Shown here: positions 1-7,129 of the stretch, piece after piece
Layout of the letters: every line of letters starts with the position of its first letter
How positions within the stretch are numbered: position 1 is the first letter of the stretch
NCBI GenBank assembly: GCA_937896705.1
Contig: CALBOC010000245.1
Span: forward strand, 1 to 9,669
Reading direction: 5' to 3'
Source of the DNA: an uncultured Micrococcaceae bacterium
Lineage (GTDB): Bacteria > Actinomycetota > Actinomycetes > Actinomycetales > Micrococcaceae
Length of the DNA stretch: 9,669 nucleotides
Notes under the pieces: model-generated
The model's database searches: none
What the model was told of the DNA's origin: nothing
What the model saw: the letters and a program-made list of their open reading frames with translations, nothing else
Made by a program: the position numbers and the translations under genes

Positions 1-152
1 CGATGCTCGTACAGCAAGCGCGAATATGGATTCGATGGCTCGAAGAGCTCGAAGGGGTAGAGCAGGTCAGACCACGCCGAAGGCGGTGTTTGACCGGCCG
101 AACCATAGGACGGCTGCCAAGCCTTACTGATCGGAGTCGGGCTCAGTGTCAT
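1..152 (-). CDS. Unknown protein, N-terminal fragment (cut by left edge)
   Basis: On the minus strand an ATG at 152-150 opens a frame that stays open for 50 codons to the window edge. The product begins MTLSPTPISKAWQPSYG and continues with an aromatic, proline-rich stretch containing WSDLLYPFELFEPSNPYSRLL. Codon choice is typical of a coding region here (GAC CTG CTC TAC CCC TTC GAG CTC TTC GAG). The start lies inside the end of the lipoprotein gene in the +1 frame, overlapping it by 29 bases. No good SD is visible, so translation is probably coupled to the upstream gene. I do not recognise the family; the visible part has no signal peptide or motif that I can name. The competing open frames in this stretch on the plus strand look less protein-like. 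The call is moderately sure that a gene is here, and unsure about the exact start. Confidence 0.55.
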   Translation of the reverse strand, partial: MTLSPTPISKAWQPSYGSAGQTPPSAWSDLLYPFELFEPSNPYSRLLYEH

Positions 153-1527
153 CGAAGACGGTGAGGCTGCCAGCATAGTTGGCAACCCACACGGTATTGG
201 TGACCGGCTCGTAGGTCACCCCAACCGGCAGCCCTCCGGTGGGTTCGCGCTGTAGTTCTTCAAGAGTCTCCGCATCATACTTTGAGACGGTGTTCTCGTC
301 GTAGTTGACCACATATAGCGCTGTGCCGTCTGTGGAAATATCCATGGAGCGCGGTTCCAGCCCTGTGGTCACGTCATCGAGGATCTCCCCGGAGTCCGCT
401 TCAATCTTTAAGAGTTGGTTAGCCCCAGCGATGGTCAGATACAGATACTCGCCGTCCTCGCTGAGTACCAGGTGGCGGGGCCTTTCCCCGGTAGTGAAGG
501 CCAGTTCGCTCTCCCCTGTCTCCAAGTCGACTTTGTAGACCTCATTGGCATACATCGCGGTGACGTAGGCGGTTTGACCGTCGGGCAGCACCTCGATGCC
601 CCGCGGCATCGAGTTCAGCGGGATCTGCTCGGTCTCCCGGCCGGTCTCGGTGTCCACCACTGAGAGTGACTGGTCGCACCAATTCGACACCAATAACTGC
701 TCGTCGCCCGGGCTCAAGGCCACGAACTTCGGCACACGTCCGACCTCGATGACCTGGTCCCAGTCTTCTTCGGCCACCGAGTAGCGATAGACCACCGATT
801 CGGCGATATTCTCCCCGCCGGTGCAGTTGTCCTCCGCTGTGGCTCCGTGACCGGTCAGCTGATACTGCGAAACATATGCGTATTGGCCATCTTCGGTCCA
901 CACGGCCTCAACGGGTGCGCCGGAAACTTCCCCGTCGTATCCGTCCACCCCGTACTCGGCAAAATCCAAAGAGTCGTCGAGGGTCTGAACGAGTTCGCGT
1001 TCCTCGGCGTCGTAGACGGTGACGGTATGGCTGTACATCATGTTATTAGCGATCACCAGGCCATCACCGCTGGCCACCACCGACTTCGGAGTGATCTCGC
1101 CGGTAATAGTCTCGACCTCTGACATCACTGTGCTGGCAGCCGGCGGTACCTCCGGGTCGTCCTCCTCTTCAGCTGCGTCCGAGTCGCCGACTTCGGACTC
1201 ATCCGTATCCGTGTCGCTGGCATTATCAGTGCTCTCCTGCGGGCTCTCTGGCGCAGCGGATTGCTGGTCCTGTTGATCAGTGCCCTGACCAGTTGTGGTA
1301 GCGTCCCCGCAAGCGGTGAGCAGTAGAGCTGTCAGCGTCGCCAACGTTGCCCCTCGAGCAAAGGCTGAAGCCTGCCCTGATCCTGATCTTGAGCCTGAAA
1401 ATACATTCTGCCCGAAGGACGACGACGAGCCGCGGTTGGGCCGGTCAGTAGCCTCAACACCCCAGCGTTCACGTGCCTCGGAGGCCACTTCGGAATGATC
1501 AAACCCTTCCAACATGTTCTGGGGCAT
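124..1527 (-). CDS. YncE/YVTN-type beta-propeller lipoprotein
   Basis: This 467-residue protein is probably exported, lipid-anchored to the outer face of the membrane, and folded as a beta-propeller. A hydrophobic segment (about 59-72, ATLATLTALLLTA) ends in a lipobox with Cys73 (LLTACGD). Residues 75-132 are an acidic Ser/Thr/Asp/Glu linker, a usual spacer between anchor and domain. From about 136 to 460 there are repeated strands of the YVTN/YncE kind, such as SPGDEQLLVSNW, LPDGQTAYVTA, SEDGEYLYLTIA and STDGTALYVVNYDENTVSKYD. Two cysteines (EDNC and SNWC) could form a disulfide. The ATG at 1527 has AGAAAGG about 10 bases upstream. No later start gives a usable signal peptide, so the 50-residue extension before the hydrophobic core seems real; it contains MLEGFDHSEVASEARERWG, which resembles a TipAS start. 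Ligand and role are unknown. The 3' end overlaps the next gene, suggesting co-transcription. Confidence 0.85.
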   Translation of the reverse strand: MPQNMLEGFDHSEVASEARERWGVEATDRPNRGSSSSFGQNVFSGSRSGSGQASAFARGATLATLTALLLTACGDATTTGQGTDQQDQQSAAPESPQESTDNASDTDTDESEVGDSDAAEEEDDPEVPPAASTVMSEVETITGEITPKSVVASGDGLVIANNMMYSHTVTVYDAEERELVQTLDDSLDFAEYGVDGYDGEVSGAPVEAVWTEDGQYAYVSQYQLTGHGATAEDNCTGGENIAESVVYRYSVAEEDWDQVIEVGRVPKFVALSPGDEQLLVSNWCDQSLSVVDTETGRETEQIPLNSMPRGIEVLPDGQTAYVTAMYANEVYKVDLETGESELAFTTGERPRHLVLSEDGEYLYLTIAGANQLLKIEADSGEILDDVTTGLEPRSMDISTDGTALYVVNYDENTVSKYDAETLEELQREPTGGLPVGVTYEPVTNTVWVANYAGSLTVFDDTEPDSDQ

Positions 1528-1699
1528 AATCGTTTCGCCTTTCTACTGTCCACAGGGTTGTCCGACCGGCCAAAACTATCGGGCCCGAATTCATGCGGTA
1601 GGTAAATCCTGTAGTGGTGTTCCTGGAGTCTGCGGTGCAGCGGTTGTCATGGTCGGTGCGGTTAGCGTTGCTTAGTCGTCAAAAACATTTGGGGTGGAG

Positions 1700-1747
1700 G
1701 TGAATTATTGCGGCGGAGATTACTGCTGCAACACATCGGTAAGTTAG
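1700..1747 (+). CDS. Possible Cys-rich leader peptide or mini-ORF
   Basis: A GTG at 1700 (or 1694) opens a tiny frame reading (M)NYCGGDYCCNTSVS, ending in TAG at 1745-1747. The upstream GGGGTGGAG could act as an SD for the second GTG, although the spacing is tight. Three cysteines, two adjacent, in 15 residues is unusual. Cysteine-run upstream ORFs are known in actinobacteria as attenuating leaders, but the nearest downstream gene on this strand is dps almost 390 bases away, which argues against a classic leader role. It may be chance. Confidence 0.15.
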   Translation: MNYCGGDYCCNTSVS

Positions 1748-2031
1748 ACCCTTGTGCCTCTTCCATAAAGCCACGGCGGGACACGATTCAGTCTAGGGTG
1801 GGCTCTGTTCGGTGTCGACTGCCAACACGCCATGATTGGAGTTGTCGCATACCCCGTCCAAGCAGGTGCTGGATTTGAATGCCATGCCCGCGTTTCCCGA
1901 TCCCGACCGTTGCCAGTGCAATGTTTAACCCACGCAGTGGTGGTCGGTCAGCTGTCCTGGGAGCGGGATAAGGCCCGGCATTACCCGTTTTCTGCCCGCC
2001 ACGTCAACTGGTGCGACGCACACATCTTGCG

Positions 2032-2092
2032 TTGATTTGCGAAAAGGTATTGAGTAGAAACCGAGGGTTGAGGCACTACCCTGTCCTCAACC
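2032..2092 (+). promoter_or_regulatory. Candidate dps promoter with 8-bp dyad
   Basis: TTGATT (2032-2037) and TAGAAA (2055-2060) are spaced by 17 bases and could form a sigma-70-type promoter; TATTGA at 2048-2053 is an alternative -10. Just downstream is a perfect inverted repeat, GGTTGAGG (2066-2073) and CCTCAACC (2085-2092), with an 11-base spacer. It sits where an operator or a 5' UTR hairpin would be, 41 bases before the dps ATG. It does not match the DtxR box consensus. The promoter elements are weak matches; the dyad itself is certain. Confidence 0.35.
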
Positions 2093-2133
2093 ATGACCGC
2101 GACACATACTTGTTCGCATCAGAAAGGTGACTC

Positions 2134-2652
2134 ATGACTGAAAATTACGCAGACTACACCGCACCAGGAATCGATATGGAAGACGGCCACCGGGTAACCG
2201 AGATCCTGCAGACCCGTCTTCATGCACTCAATGACCTTCACCTCACCCTGAAGCACGCCCACTGGAATGTCGTGGGACCAGAATTCATTTCTGTTCATGA
2301 AATGCTCGACCCGCAGGTGACCGAAGTTCGAAACTGGGCTGATACGGTCGCCGAACGGATCGCCACCATGGGCGTCTCGCCCAAAGGCACCCCCGGTGCT
2401 ATCGTCACAGGCCGCACCTGGGAGGACTACCCCCTGAATCGAGCGTCAAGCCTGGCTCACATTTCCGCACTGAATCAGGTCTACACTGATGTCATTAAGG
2501 ACTTCCGCACAGCGATAGCTGAAACCGGGAAAGTCGACCCGATCTCAGAAGACATCTTGATCGAAGTCACCCGCGGCCTGGAACTGTTCCAATGGTTCCT
2601 GCGCTCCTTTATCACCAAAGCAGACGGCTCGTTAGACCCAGTCTCCGAATAA
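2134..2652 (+). CDS. dps: Dps-family ferritin-like DNA-protection protein
   Basis: Dps proteins form 12-subunit shells that oxidise Fe(II) with hydrogen peroxide and store the iron, limiting hydroxyl-radical damage; some also bind DNA. The 172-residue length is normal. The ferroxidase ligands, shared across the subunit interface, are all present: His43, His55 and Asp59 in KHAHWNVVGPEFISVHEMLD, and Asp70 and Glu74 in WADTVAERI. They keep exactly the spacing of E. coli Dps (His51, His63, Asp67, Asp78, Glu82). The N-terminal tail is short and acidic (MTENYADYTAPGIDMEDG), without the Lys-rich DNA-binding tail of E. coli Dps, so non-specific DNA binding through the N-terminus is unlikely. The start has AAAGGTG 7 bases upstream. 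It is a single-gene unit ending in a strong terminator. A metal-dependent repressor gene lies about 6 kb away, but no DtxR box is evident upstream. Confidence 0.93.
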   Translation: MTENYADYTAPGIDMEDGHRVTEILQTRLHALNDLHLTLKHAHWNVVGPEFISVHEMLDPQVTEVRNWADTVAERIATMGVSPKGTPGAIVTGRTWEDYPLNRASSLAHISALNQVYTDVIKDFRTAIAETGKVDPISEDILIEVTRGLELFQWFLRSFITKADGSLDPVSE

Positions 2653-2683
2653 CGCCATAGCGCAGCATCGCACGGGTGCTTTC

Positions 2684-2733
2684 GCTCCCTGAAAATTGTG
2701 GGACTACCGGCCGCAAGATTCAGGGAGCTTTTT
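2684..2733 (+). terminator. Rho-independent terminator after dps
   Basis: GCTCCCTGAA (2684-2693) pairs perfectly with TTCAGGGAGC (2719-2728), followed directly by five T (2729-2733). Inside, TTGTGG (2696-2701) can pair with CCGCAA (2711-2716) with one G-T wobble, giving a second helix above a 2x2 internal loop. The T run is on the plus strand, so it ends dps; it also separates dps from the convergent regulator gene. Confidence 0.85.
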
Positions 2734-2752
2734 CATGTCTGGTCACCTGTGG

Positions 2753-3709
2753 TTATGAACGCAGCGTGGTCCCGAAGCGCTGCCGGAACGCCGTCGGTGT
2801 GGTGCCTAACTGCCGCGCGAAAGCATGCCGTAGTGTTTCATCGGTGCCAAATCCACAGCGTGACGCCACTTCAGTGATCATATATCCCTCAAGGATGAGG
2901 CTGCGTGCTGCGTCCACTCGGATCTTTTCTAACCACTGCGAGGGACTCGTACCCACTGCAGTTTGGAACAACCGGCTGAGGTGTCGCGTGCTGACTCCCA
3001 GATCAGCGGCCATTGAAGAGACCGTGTGGGGTGCTGCCGGATTCGCCACGACGGTATCCATGAGGCGGCGCAGTGATTTCGGCGAATCCACCGGGCCGGT
3101 CAGCGCCGAGGAAAACTGACTTTGCCCGCCCGGTCGCTGCATAAACATCACCAATTCTCGGGCCACCTCGCGGGCGGTTTCTGCACCCAAGTCGTGTTCT
3201 ACCAGGGCCAGAGCCAGATCAATCCCCGCGGTGATCCCGGCAGAGGTAAAGTATCGTCCATCCTGAATGTGCAGGATATCTGGTTCGACCGTGATGCGCG
3301 GATACCAGCGGGCCAACAGATGAGTGTGACGCCAATGCGTGGTTGCTTTGCGACCGTCGAGATACCCGAGACCGGCTAACACAAATGCGCCCGTGCAAAC
3401 CGACGCCACCCGCTGGGCATGTTCGGTGAGTTCTTGGACGGTGGATAGCAGGACCGGATCTAAGTGCTGTTGCACCAGCTGTGGGCCGCCGGCAATGATG
3501 ACCGTGTCATAGGCGTTGACAACCTCGTCGGCTGCAACGGTGTCAGCCAGTGTCACTCCCGAAGCAGAGCGCACGGCTCCCCCGCGGTGGGACACCAGGT
3601 CGACAACATAACGCTTGCCGTCGGGATCGGCATGATGCAATACATCTACGGGGCCGCTGACATCCAACAGCGTCACGCCATCGAAGACAAAAACACCTAC
3701 CCGTCGCAT
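2753..3709 (-). CDS. GlxA-family transcriptional regulator (DJ-1/PfpI + AraC HTH)
   Basis: This 318-residue protein has a DJ-1/PfpI (class I glutamine amidotransferase-like) domain at about 1-200 and an AraC-type double helix-turn-helix at about 233-314. The N-terminal domain carries the nucleophile-elbow motif SVCTGAFVLA with Cys105 and Thr106, and Asp16 in LLDVSGP; it also has the AGLGYLDGRKATTHW segment typical of the GlxA group. The HTH part includes MAADLGVSTRHLSRLFQTAVG, RVDAARSLI and GFGTDETLRHAFARQLGTTP. Isonitrile hydratases of the DJ-1 family use an equivalent Asp and Cys, so the sensor domain may have kept a reactive pocket; that is inference. The ATG has AAAGGA 10 bases upstream. 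It is divergent from the HD-domain hydrolase gene with 96 bases between them, so it probably controls that gene and itself. The effector is unknown. Confidence 0.9.
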   Translation of the reverse strand: MRRVGVFVFDGVTLLDVSGPVDVLHHADPDGKRYVVDLVSHRGGAVRSASGVTLADTVAADEVVNAYDTVIIAGGPQLVQQHLDPVLLSTVQELTEHAQRVASVCTGAFVLAGLGYLDGRKATTHWRHTHLLARWYPRITVEPDILHIQDGRYFTSAGITAGIDLALALVEHDLGAETAREVARELVMFMQRPGGQSQFSSALTGPVDSPKSLRRLMDTVVANPAAPHTVSSMAADLGVSTRHLSRLFQTAVGTSPSQWLEKIRVDAARSLILEGYMITEVASRCGFGTDETLRHAFARQLGTTPTAFRQRFGTTLRS

Positions 3710-3805
3710 AATGTCCGATTCCTTTGGTTGCTAGACTGAAAAGACATGGCTTTAGTGTAGCGGTCCTGGCACCATGAAAAGGGAACCCACAACGAAAGGA
3801 CATAT
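3710..3805. promoter_or_regulatory. Divergent promoter region, regulator / HD hydrolase
   Basis: The 96 bases between the two starts must hold both promoters. For the plus strand, TTGCTA (3728-3733) and TTTAGT (3751-3756) are 17 bases apart and are a fair candidate; the HD gene has an SD AAAGGA 5 bases before its ATG. For the minus strand I see only TACACT as a loose -10. No clean long dyad for the regulator is visible. Confidence 0.35.
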
Positions 3806-4444
3806 ATGGCTGAAGTTATTGCAGGCGTGACGATTCCCGATAGCAAGATGACCAAGGATGCCACCGACCTGGTCCGTGACGTGGCTGACGATCTGATCTA
3901 CCATCACTCTCGCCGGGTTTTCCTGTTTGCGTCACTGCGCGGACAGGAACAGCAGCTCACCTACGACCCCGAACTCGTCTACATCGGAGCGATGTTCCAT
4001 GATCTCGGGCTAACCGATAAGTATCGGACCACCAATCAGCGTTTCGAAGTTGATGCTGCCAACGTGGCACGAGATTTTCTCAAAGAATATGGCATCACCG
4101 GCGAGGCCGGCGACAAGGTGTGGAACGCTATTGCGCTGCACACCACTCCGGAGATTCCATTGCACATGGATCCCGAAGTGGCTTTAGTGACCCGTGGGGT
4201 CGAACTCGATGTTCTAGGTATTGGCTATGACGCGATCACTGACGAGCAGCGTGCAGAAGTTGTTTCGGCTCATCCGCGCCCTGATTTCAAGAACCGCATC
4301 CTGGCCGCTTTCACCAACGGGTTGAAAGATCGCCCCGAGACGACTTTCGGAAACGTCAAGGCTGATGTTTTGGAGCATTTCTTGCCCGGTTTTGAGCGCG
4401 GCGACTTCGTCGAGGTCATCCGCAAAAACGCCTGGCCTGAATAA
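3806..4444 (+). CDS. HD-domain hydrolase, cyanamide hydratase-like
   Basis: This 212-residue protein is a metal-dependent HD-superfamily enzyme, probably cytoplasmic. The metal site is readable: His34 (HHSRRVFLFA), His65-Asp66 (GAMFHDLGLT), His112 (IALHTTPE) and a likely Asp135 (GVELDVLG). The motif RFEVDAANVARDFL after the HD pair and the overall length match the group that includes fungal cyanamide hydratases. Cyanamide hydratase turns cyanamide into urea, but bacterial members of this group are mostly uncharacterised and the substrate here cannot be assigned. The start is well supported by AAAGGA 5 bases upstream. It stands alone on its strand, divergent from a GlxA-family regulator and followed by a hairpin. 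The pairing suggests inducible breakdown of a small nitrogen-carbon compound; this is inference. Confidence 0.85.
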   Translation: MAEVIAGVTIPDSKMTKDATDLVRDVADDLIYHHSRRVFLFASLRGQEQQLTYDPELVYIGAMFHDLGLTDKYRTTNQRFEVDAANVARDFLKEYGITGEAGDKVWNAIALHTTPEIPLHMDPEVALVTRGVELDVLGIGYDAITDEQRAEVVSAHPRPDFKNRILAAFTNGLKDRPETTFGNVKADVLEHFLPGFERGDFVEVIRKNAWPE

Positions 4445-4471
4445 CAGCACAATCAACTATCTGTTGACCAT

Positions 4472-4510
4472 GTGGCCGTCACCTACCGGGTGGCGGCCAC
4501 TTCTATTATC
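4472..4510 (+). terminator. Hairpin terminator after HD hydrolase gene
   Basis: GTGGCCGTCACC (4472-4483) pairs with GGTGGCGGCCAC (4489-4500) over 12 bp with one G-T wobble and a 5-base loop, followed by TTCTATTATC, a weak T tract. It lies between convergent genes, 27 bases past the HD gene stop and just beyond the methyltransferase stop. The T-rich side favours plus-strand termination; it may also slow transcription from the right. Confidence 0.65.
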
Positions 4511-5192
4511 AATGCTCACCTGCGTGCAGAGCAGTTTCTGCGCGTCGCGCCAAGATCACAGTGTCCTCCAAGGTCGCCTGTTGGCCTTCAGGGCCGGTGG
4601 CCTGCCGCGAGCTGACTTCCGAAACTTCTATGATCCAGTCAGCAGCATCCAGTTGTAAGAGCTCAAGTTCCGACTCAGGCGTGGTCGCTTCGTGTTCGTG
4701 CTGGGGGTGGTCGTCGTCCTTGGCTTGATGAGAGGTCGCCCACGGCGGGAAGCTCGCATGCGAAACGACCAGCAGGTATCCACCGGGTGCGACATGGGCT
4801 GTGGCCGTGTGCAGCGCTGCACCTCGGTCAAATTTGCCCTGGGAATGTAAGAAGGCTGCCGTCACCAGATCGAATCGCTGCGCAGACTCCCAGGTAGTCA
4901 CATCTGCTACGACAAAGCTGGCCTGGTCCTGGCCAAGGCCCCGCTCGCGAGCTGCTCGGGTAGCGCGTTGGATCGCGACCTGGGAGATATCGACACCGGT
5001 GGCCTGCCAGCCATGCTCTGCCAGCCAGATGACGTCGGCACCTTCCCCGCAGCCCAGGTCCAAGGCGGTCCCCGGCCGCAGTGGGTCTACCGTGGTCGCC
5101 ACAGCGGCATTGACTGAGCCGGACCAGAGCCGATCCGATGTTTGATACCGCTGGTCCCATTGGTCTGCCGAGTCTTGCGATGCATCTTTCAC
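4509..5192 (-). CDS. Class I SAM-dependent methyltransferase
   Basis: This 227-residue protein has the Rossmann-type methyltransferase fold. Motif I is LDLGCGEG at 44-51 and the acidic end of strand 2 is in GVDIS (Asp68), which would bind the ribose of S-adenosylmethionine. The entry region (WDQRYQTSDRLWSG, 12-25) is typical of a TehB/thiopurine-methyltransferase-like group in actinobacteria. A His- and Asp-rich loop (about 155-168, HQAKDDDHPQHEHE) follows strand 5, perhaps a metal-binding or substrate loop. The start is a GTG at 5192 with AGGAGG about 6 bases upstream. The gene follows the ABC exporter by 27 bases on the same strand and is probably its operon partner; a role in modifying or detoxifying an exported compound is possible. 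The methyl acceptor is unknown. Confidence 0.88.
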   Translation of the reverse strand: MKDASQDSADQWDQRYQTSDRLWSGSVNAAVATTVDPLRPGTALDLGCGEGADVIWLAEHGWQATGVDISQVAIQRATRAARERGLGQDQASFVVADVTTWESAQRFDLVTAAFLHSQGKFDRGAALHTATAHVAPGGYLLVVSHASFPPWATSHQAKDDDHPQHEHEATTPESELELLQLDAADWIIEVSEVSSRQATGPEGQQATLEDTVILARRAETALHAGEH

Positions 5193-5219
5193 GCTGCGCC
5201 TCCTGTACGGGGTTACCCG

Positions 5220-7076
5220 TTACTGTTGGAACTGGGTCGTGTACAGCTCAGCATAACGACCATCGGCGGCCAACAGTTCGGTGTGGGTGCCACGCTCAAC
5301 GATCCGACCGGATTCCAAGACCAAGATTTCATCGGCTTTGACCACCGTGGAGAGCCGGTGAGCGATCACGATGGCGGTTCTGGCCTCCAGCGCTTCGTCA
5401 AGTGCCTGTTGGACGGCAGCTTCATTGGTTGAATCCAGTGAGGCTGTTGCCTCATCGAGCACGACCGCTTCCGGCGCTGCGACCAGTAACCGGGCGATGG
5501 CCATCCGCTGTCGTTCGCCACCGGAAAGCCGGTAACCGCGCTCGCCGACCACCGTGTCCAGTCCGGCCGGCATGTGTTTGACCACCTCGGCAAGGCGCGC
5601 GTGGCCTAAAATCTCCCAGAGTCGTTCGTCTGGCACCTCCCGGTGTCCCAACGTCAAGTTGTCACGAATCGAGGTGTGGAACAGGTGCGAGTCTTGGGTC
5701 ACCATGCCGATCCGGCTGTGAATGTCCTCTGCGGCGGCATCGCGCAGGTCGACCCCGTTGAGCGTAATGGATCCGCCGGTGACGTCATATAGTCGGGACA
5801 CAAGGTTTGCGATAGTGGACTTTCCTGCTCCCGAGGACCCCACCAGAGCAACGGTCTGGCCCGGTTCCACAGTAAAGCTCACATCGTGGAGCACTTGCTC
5901 GGATGCTCGGGAGTCCAACACGGCAACTTCTTCCAAGCTCGCCAACGAGACTTCCGAGGCGGTGGGATACTGGAAGTCAACCTGGTTGAAGTCGATGCGC
6001 ACTCCCCCGGCAGGAATCTGCTTGGGCTGTGGCGGATCGGCGATCATGGGACGCAGGTCTAGAACCTCAAAGATCCGCTCGAAGGAGACCAGTGCGCTCA
6101 TAAGTTCTACACGAGCGGTCGCAAGCCCGGTCAAGGGCGCATACAGCCGCGTGAGCAAAAGTGCCATGGTGACCACATCACCGGCATTGAGCGTCCCGGC
6201 CAGCGCCTGGTACCCGCCGATGCCATAAACTGCTGCCAGCGCTAACGAGGAAACCAAGGTCAAGATCGTCATGAACACTGAGGTCCACACGCTGATGCGC
6301 ACCCCAGAGTCCCGAACACTATCGGCGCGCTCCGAGAAGACGCGGGATTCGTGACCTTGCTCGCCAAATAGCTTGACCAGCGTGGCACCCGGGGCCGAGA
6401 ATCGTTCGGTCATCTGGTCCCCCATGGCGGCATTGCGTTTGGCGCGTTCACGGGTCTGGTCTGCGATGCGGTGGCCTATGGTTCGGGCCGGTAACAAAAA
6501 GACCGGCAATAGCAGCAGCGACACCAGGGTGATTTGCCAGGAGGTGGTGAACATAACCACCAGGGTCACACCCAGGGTCACGACGTTCATCACCACGGTC
6601 GGCAGGGTTCGAGCAATCGCAGTTTGGGCACCGATCACATCATTGTTCAGGCGTGACACGAGCGCGCCGGTTCGTGCCCGGGTGAAGAATGCGATGGGCA
6701 TTTTCTGCACGTGATCAAAAACTGTGGTGCGTAAATCATAAATGGTCCGCTCGCCAAGCGATGCCGACTGCCATCGTGAGATGATGTTCAGCACCGCTTC
6801 AAGGATCGCCACACCAGCGATTAACATCGCCAAGTTGATCACGACCTGGACTTCGGATCCTTCGACGATCGCATTGACCACGTCACCGGCCAGGATCGGT
6901 GACACGACCGTCAACACGGCGCCGAGCGCGGAAACGACTAGGTAGAACACCAGTCGGGTTCGGTAGCGGGCGATGAAAGACCAGGCACGTCGAATGGTCC
7001 CGGGTTTCAGAGATTCTTGCTCTTTGCTTCGGCGTATTCCGCCCAGGGCTGCCCAGCCCGCATGATTCATGCTCAC
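5220..7076 (-). CDS. ABC exporter half-transporter (fused membrane and ATPase domains)
   Basis: This 618-residue protein has a type IV (exporter) membrane domain with about six helices in residues 40-320, fused to an ATPase domain from about 360. All ATPase motifs are intact: Walker A GSSGAGKST (413-421), Q-loop Gln461, signature LSGGE (517-521), Walker B VVLDE (538-542) with catalytic Glu542, D-loop SLD (546-548) and His573 in IAHRLS. It should work as a homodimer, as no second half-transporter is nearby. A roughly 20-residue insert with VSLASLEEVAVLD (376-388), just after the A-loop tyrosine, is common in actinobacterial members. The start could be the GTG at 7076 (GGA 9 bases upstream) or the ATG at 7070 (AGGTG just before it). 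It follows the small DUF6457-like gene by 53 bases and precedes the methyltransferase gene. The substrate is unknown; drugs or lipids are typical for the family. Confidence 0.93.
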   Translation of the reverse strand: MSMNHAGWAALGGIRRSKEQESLKPGTIRRAWSFIARYRTRLVFYLVVSALGAVLTVVSPILAGDVVNAIVEGSEVQVVINLAMLIAGVAILEAVLNIISRWQSASLGERTIYDLRTTVFDHVQKMPIAFFTRARTGALVSRLNNDVIGAQTAIARTLPTVVMNVVTLGVTLVVMFTTSWQITLVSLLLLPVFLLPARTIGHRIADQTRERAKRNAAMGDQMTERFSAPGATLVKLFGEQGHESRVFSERADSVRDSGVRISVWTSVFMTILTLVSSLALAAVYGIGGYQALAGTLNAGDVVTMALLLTRLYAPLTGLATARVELMSALVSFERIFEVLDLRPMIADPPQPKQIPAGGVRIDFNQVDFQYPTASEVSLASLEEVAVLDSRASEQVLHDVSFTVEPGQTVALVGSSGAGKSTIANLVSRLYDVTGGSITLNGVDLRDAAAEDIHSRIGMVTQDSHLFHTSIRDNLTLGHREVPDERLWEILGHARLAEVVKHMPAGLDTVVGERGYRLSGGERQRMAIARLLVAAPEAVVLDEATASLDSTNEAAVQQALDEALEARTAIVIAHRLSTVVKADEILVLESGRIVERGTHTELLAADGRYAELYTTQFQQ

Positions 7077-7129
7077 CTATGTCAGTCCTTCTGCTTTGTC
7101 CTCAACATGCCAACACACCTTGTGCCCAA

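Larger units (their letters stand above)
1528..2133. other. Long intergenic region between lipoprotein gene and dps
   Basis: About 600 bases separate the divergent lipoprotein and dps genes. I see no RNA gene, insertion sequence or convincing long coding frame. A 67-codon plus-strand frame (1832-2035) has no SD and a composition unlike a protein. Two things stand out: a very short Cys-rich frame with an SD-like GGGGTGGAG (1694-1747), and a promoter-like segment with a perfect 8-bp dyad directly before dps (2032-2092). The region could hold the 5' leader of dps, a small RNA, or decayed genes; the sequence does not decide between these. Confidence 0.5.

Noticed and set aside
2..130. Plus-strand frame open from the left edge, ending at 130
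   Set aside because: Arg/Ala-rich product without protein-like pattern; the minus-strand frame over the same bases has much better codon use.
1832..2035. 67-codon plus-strand frame in the long intergenic region
   Set aside because: No SD, composition and codon pattern unlike neighbours, no recognisable motif; it ends within the dps promoter region.
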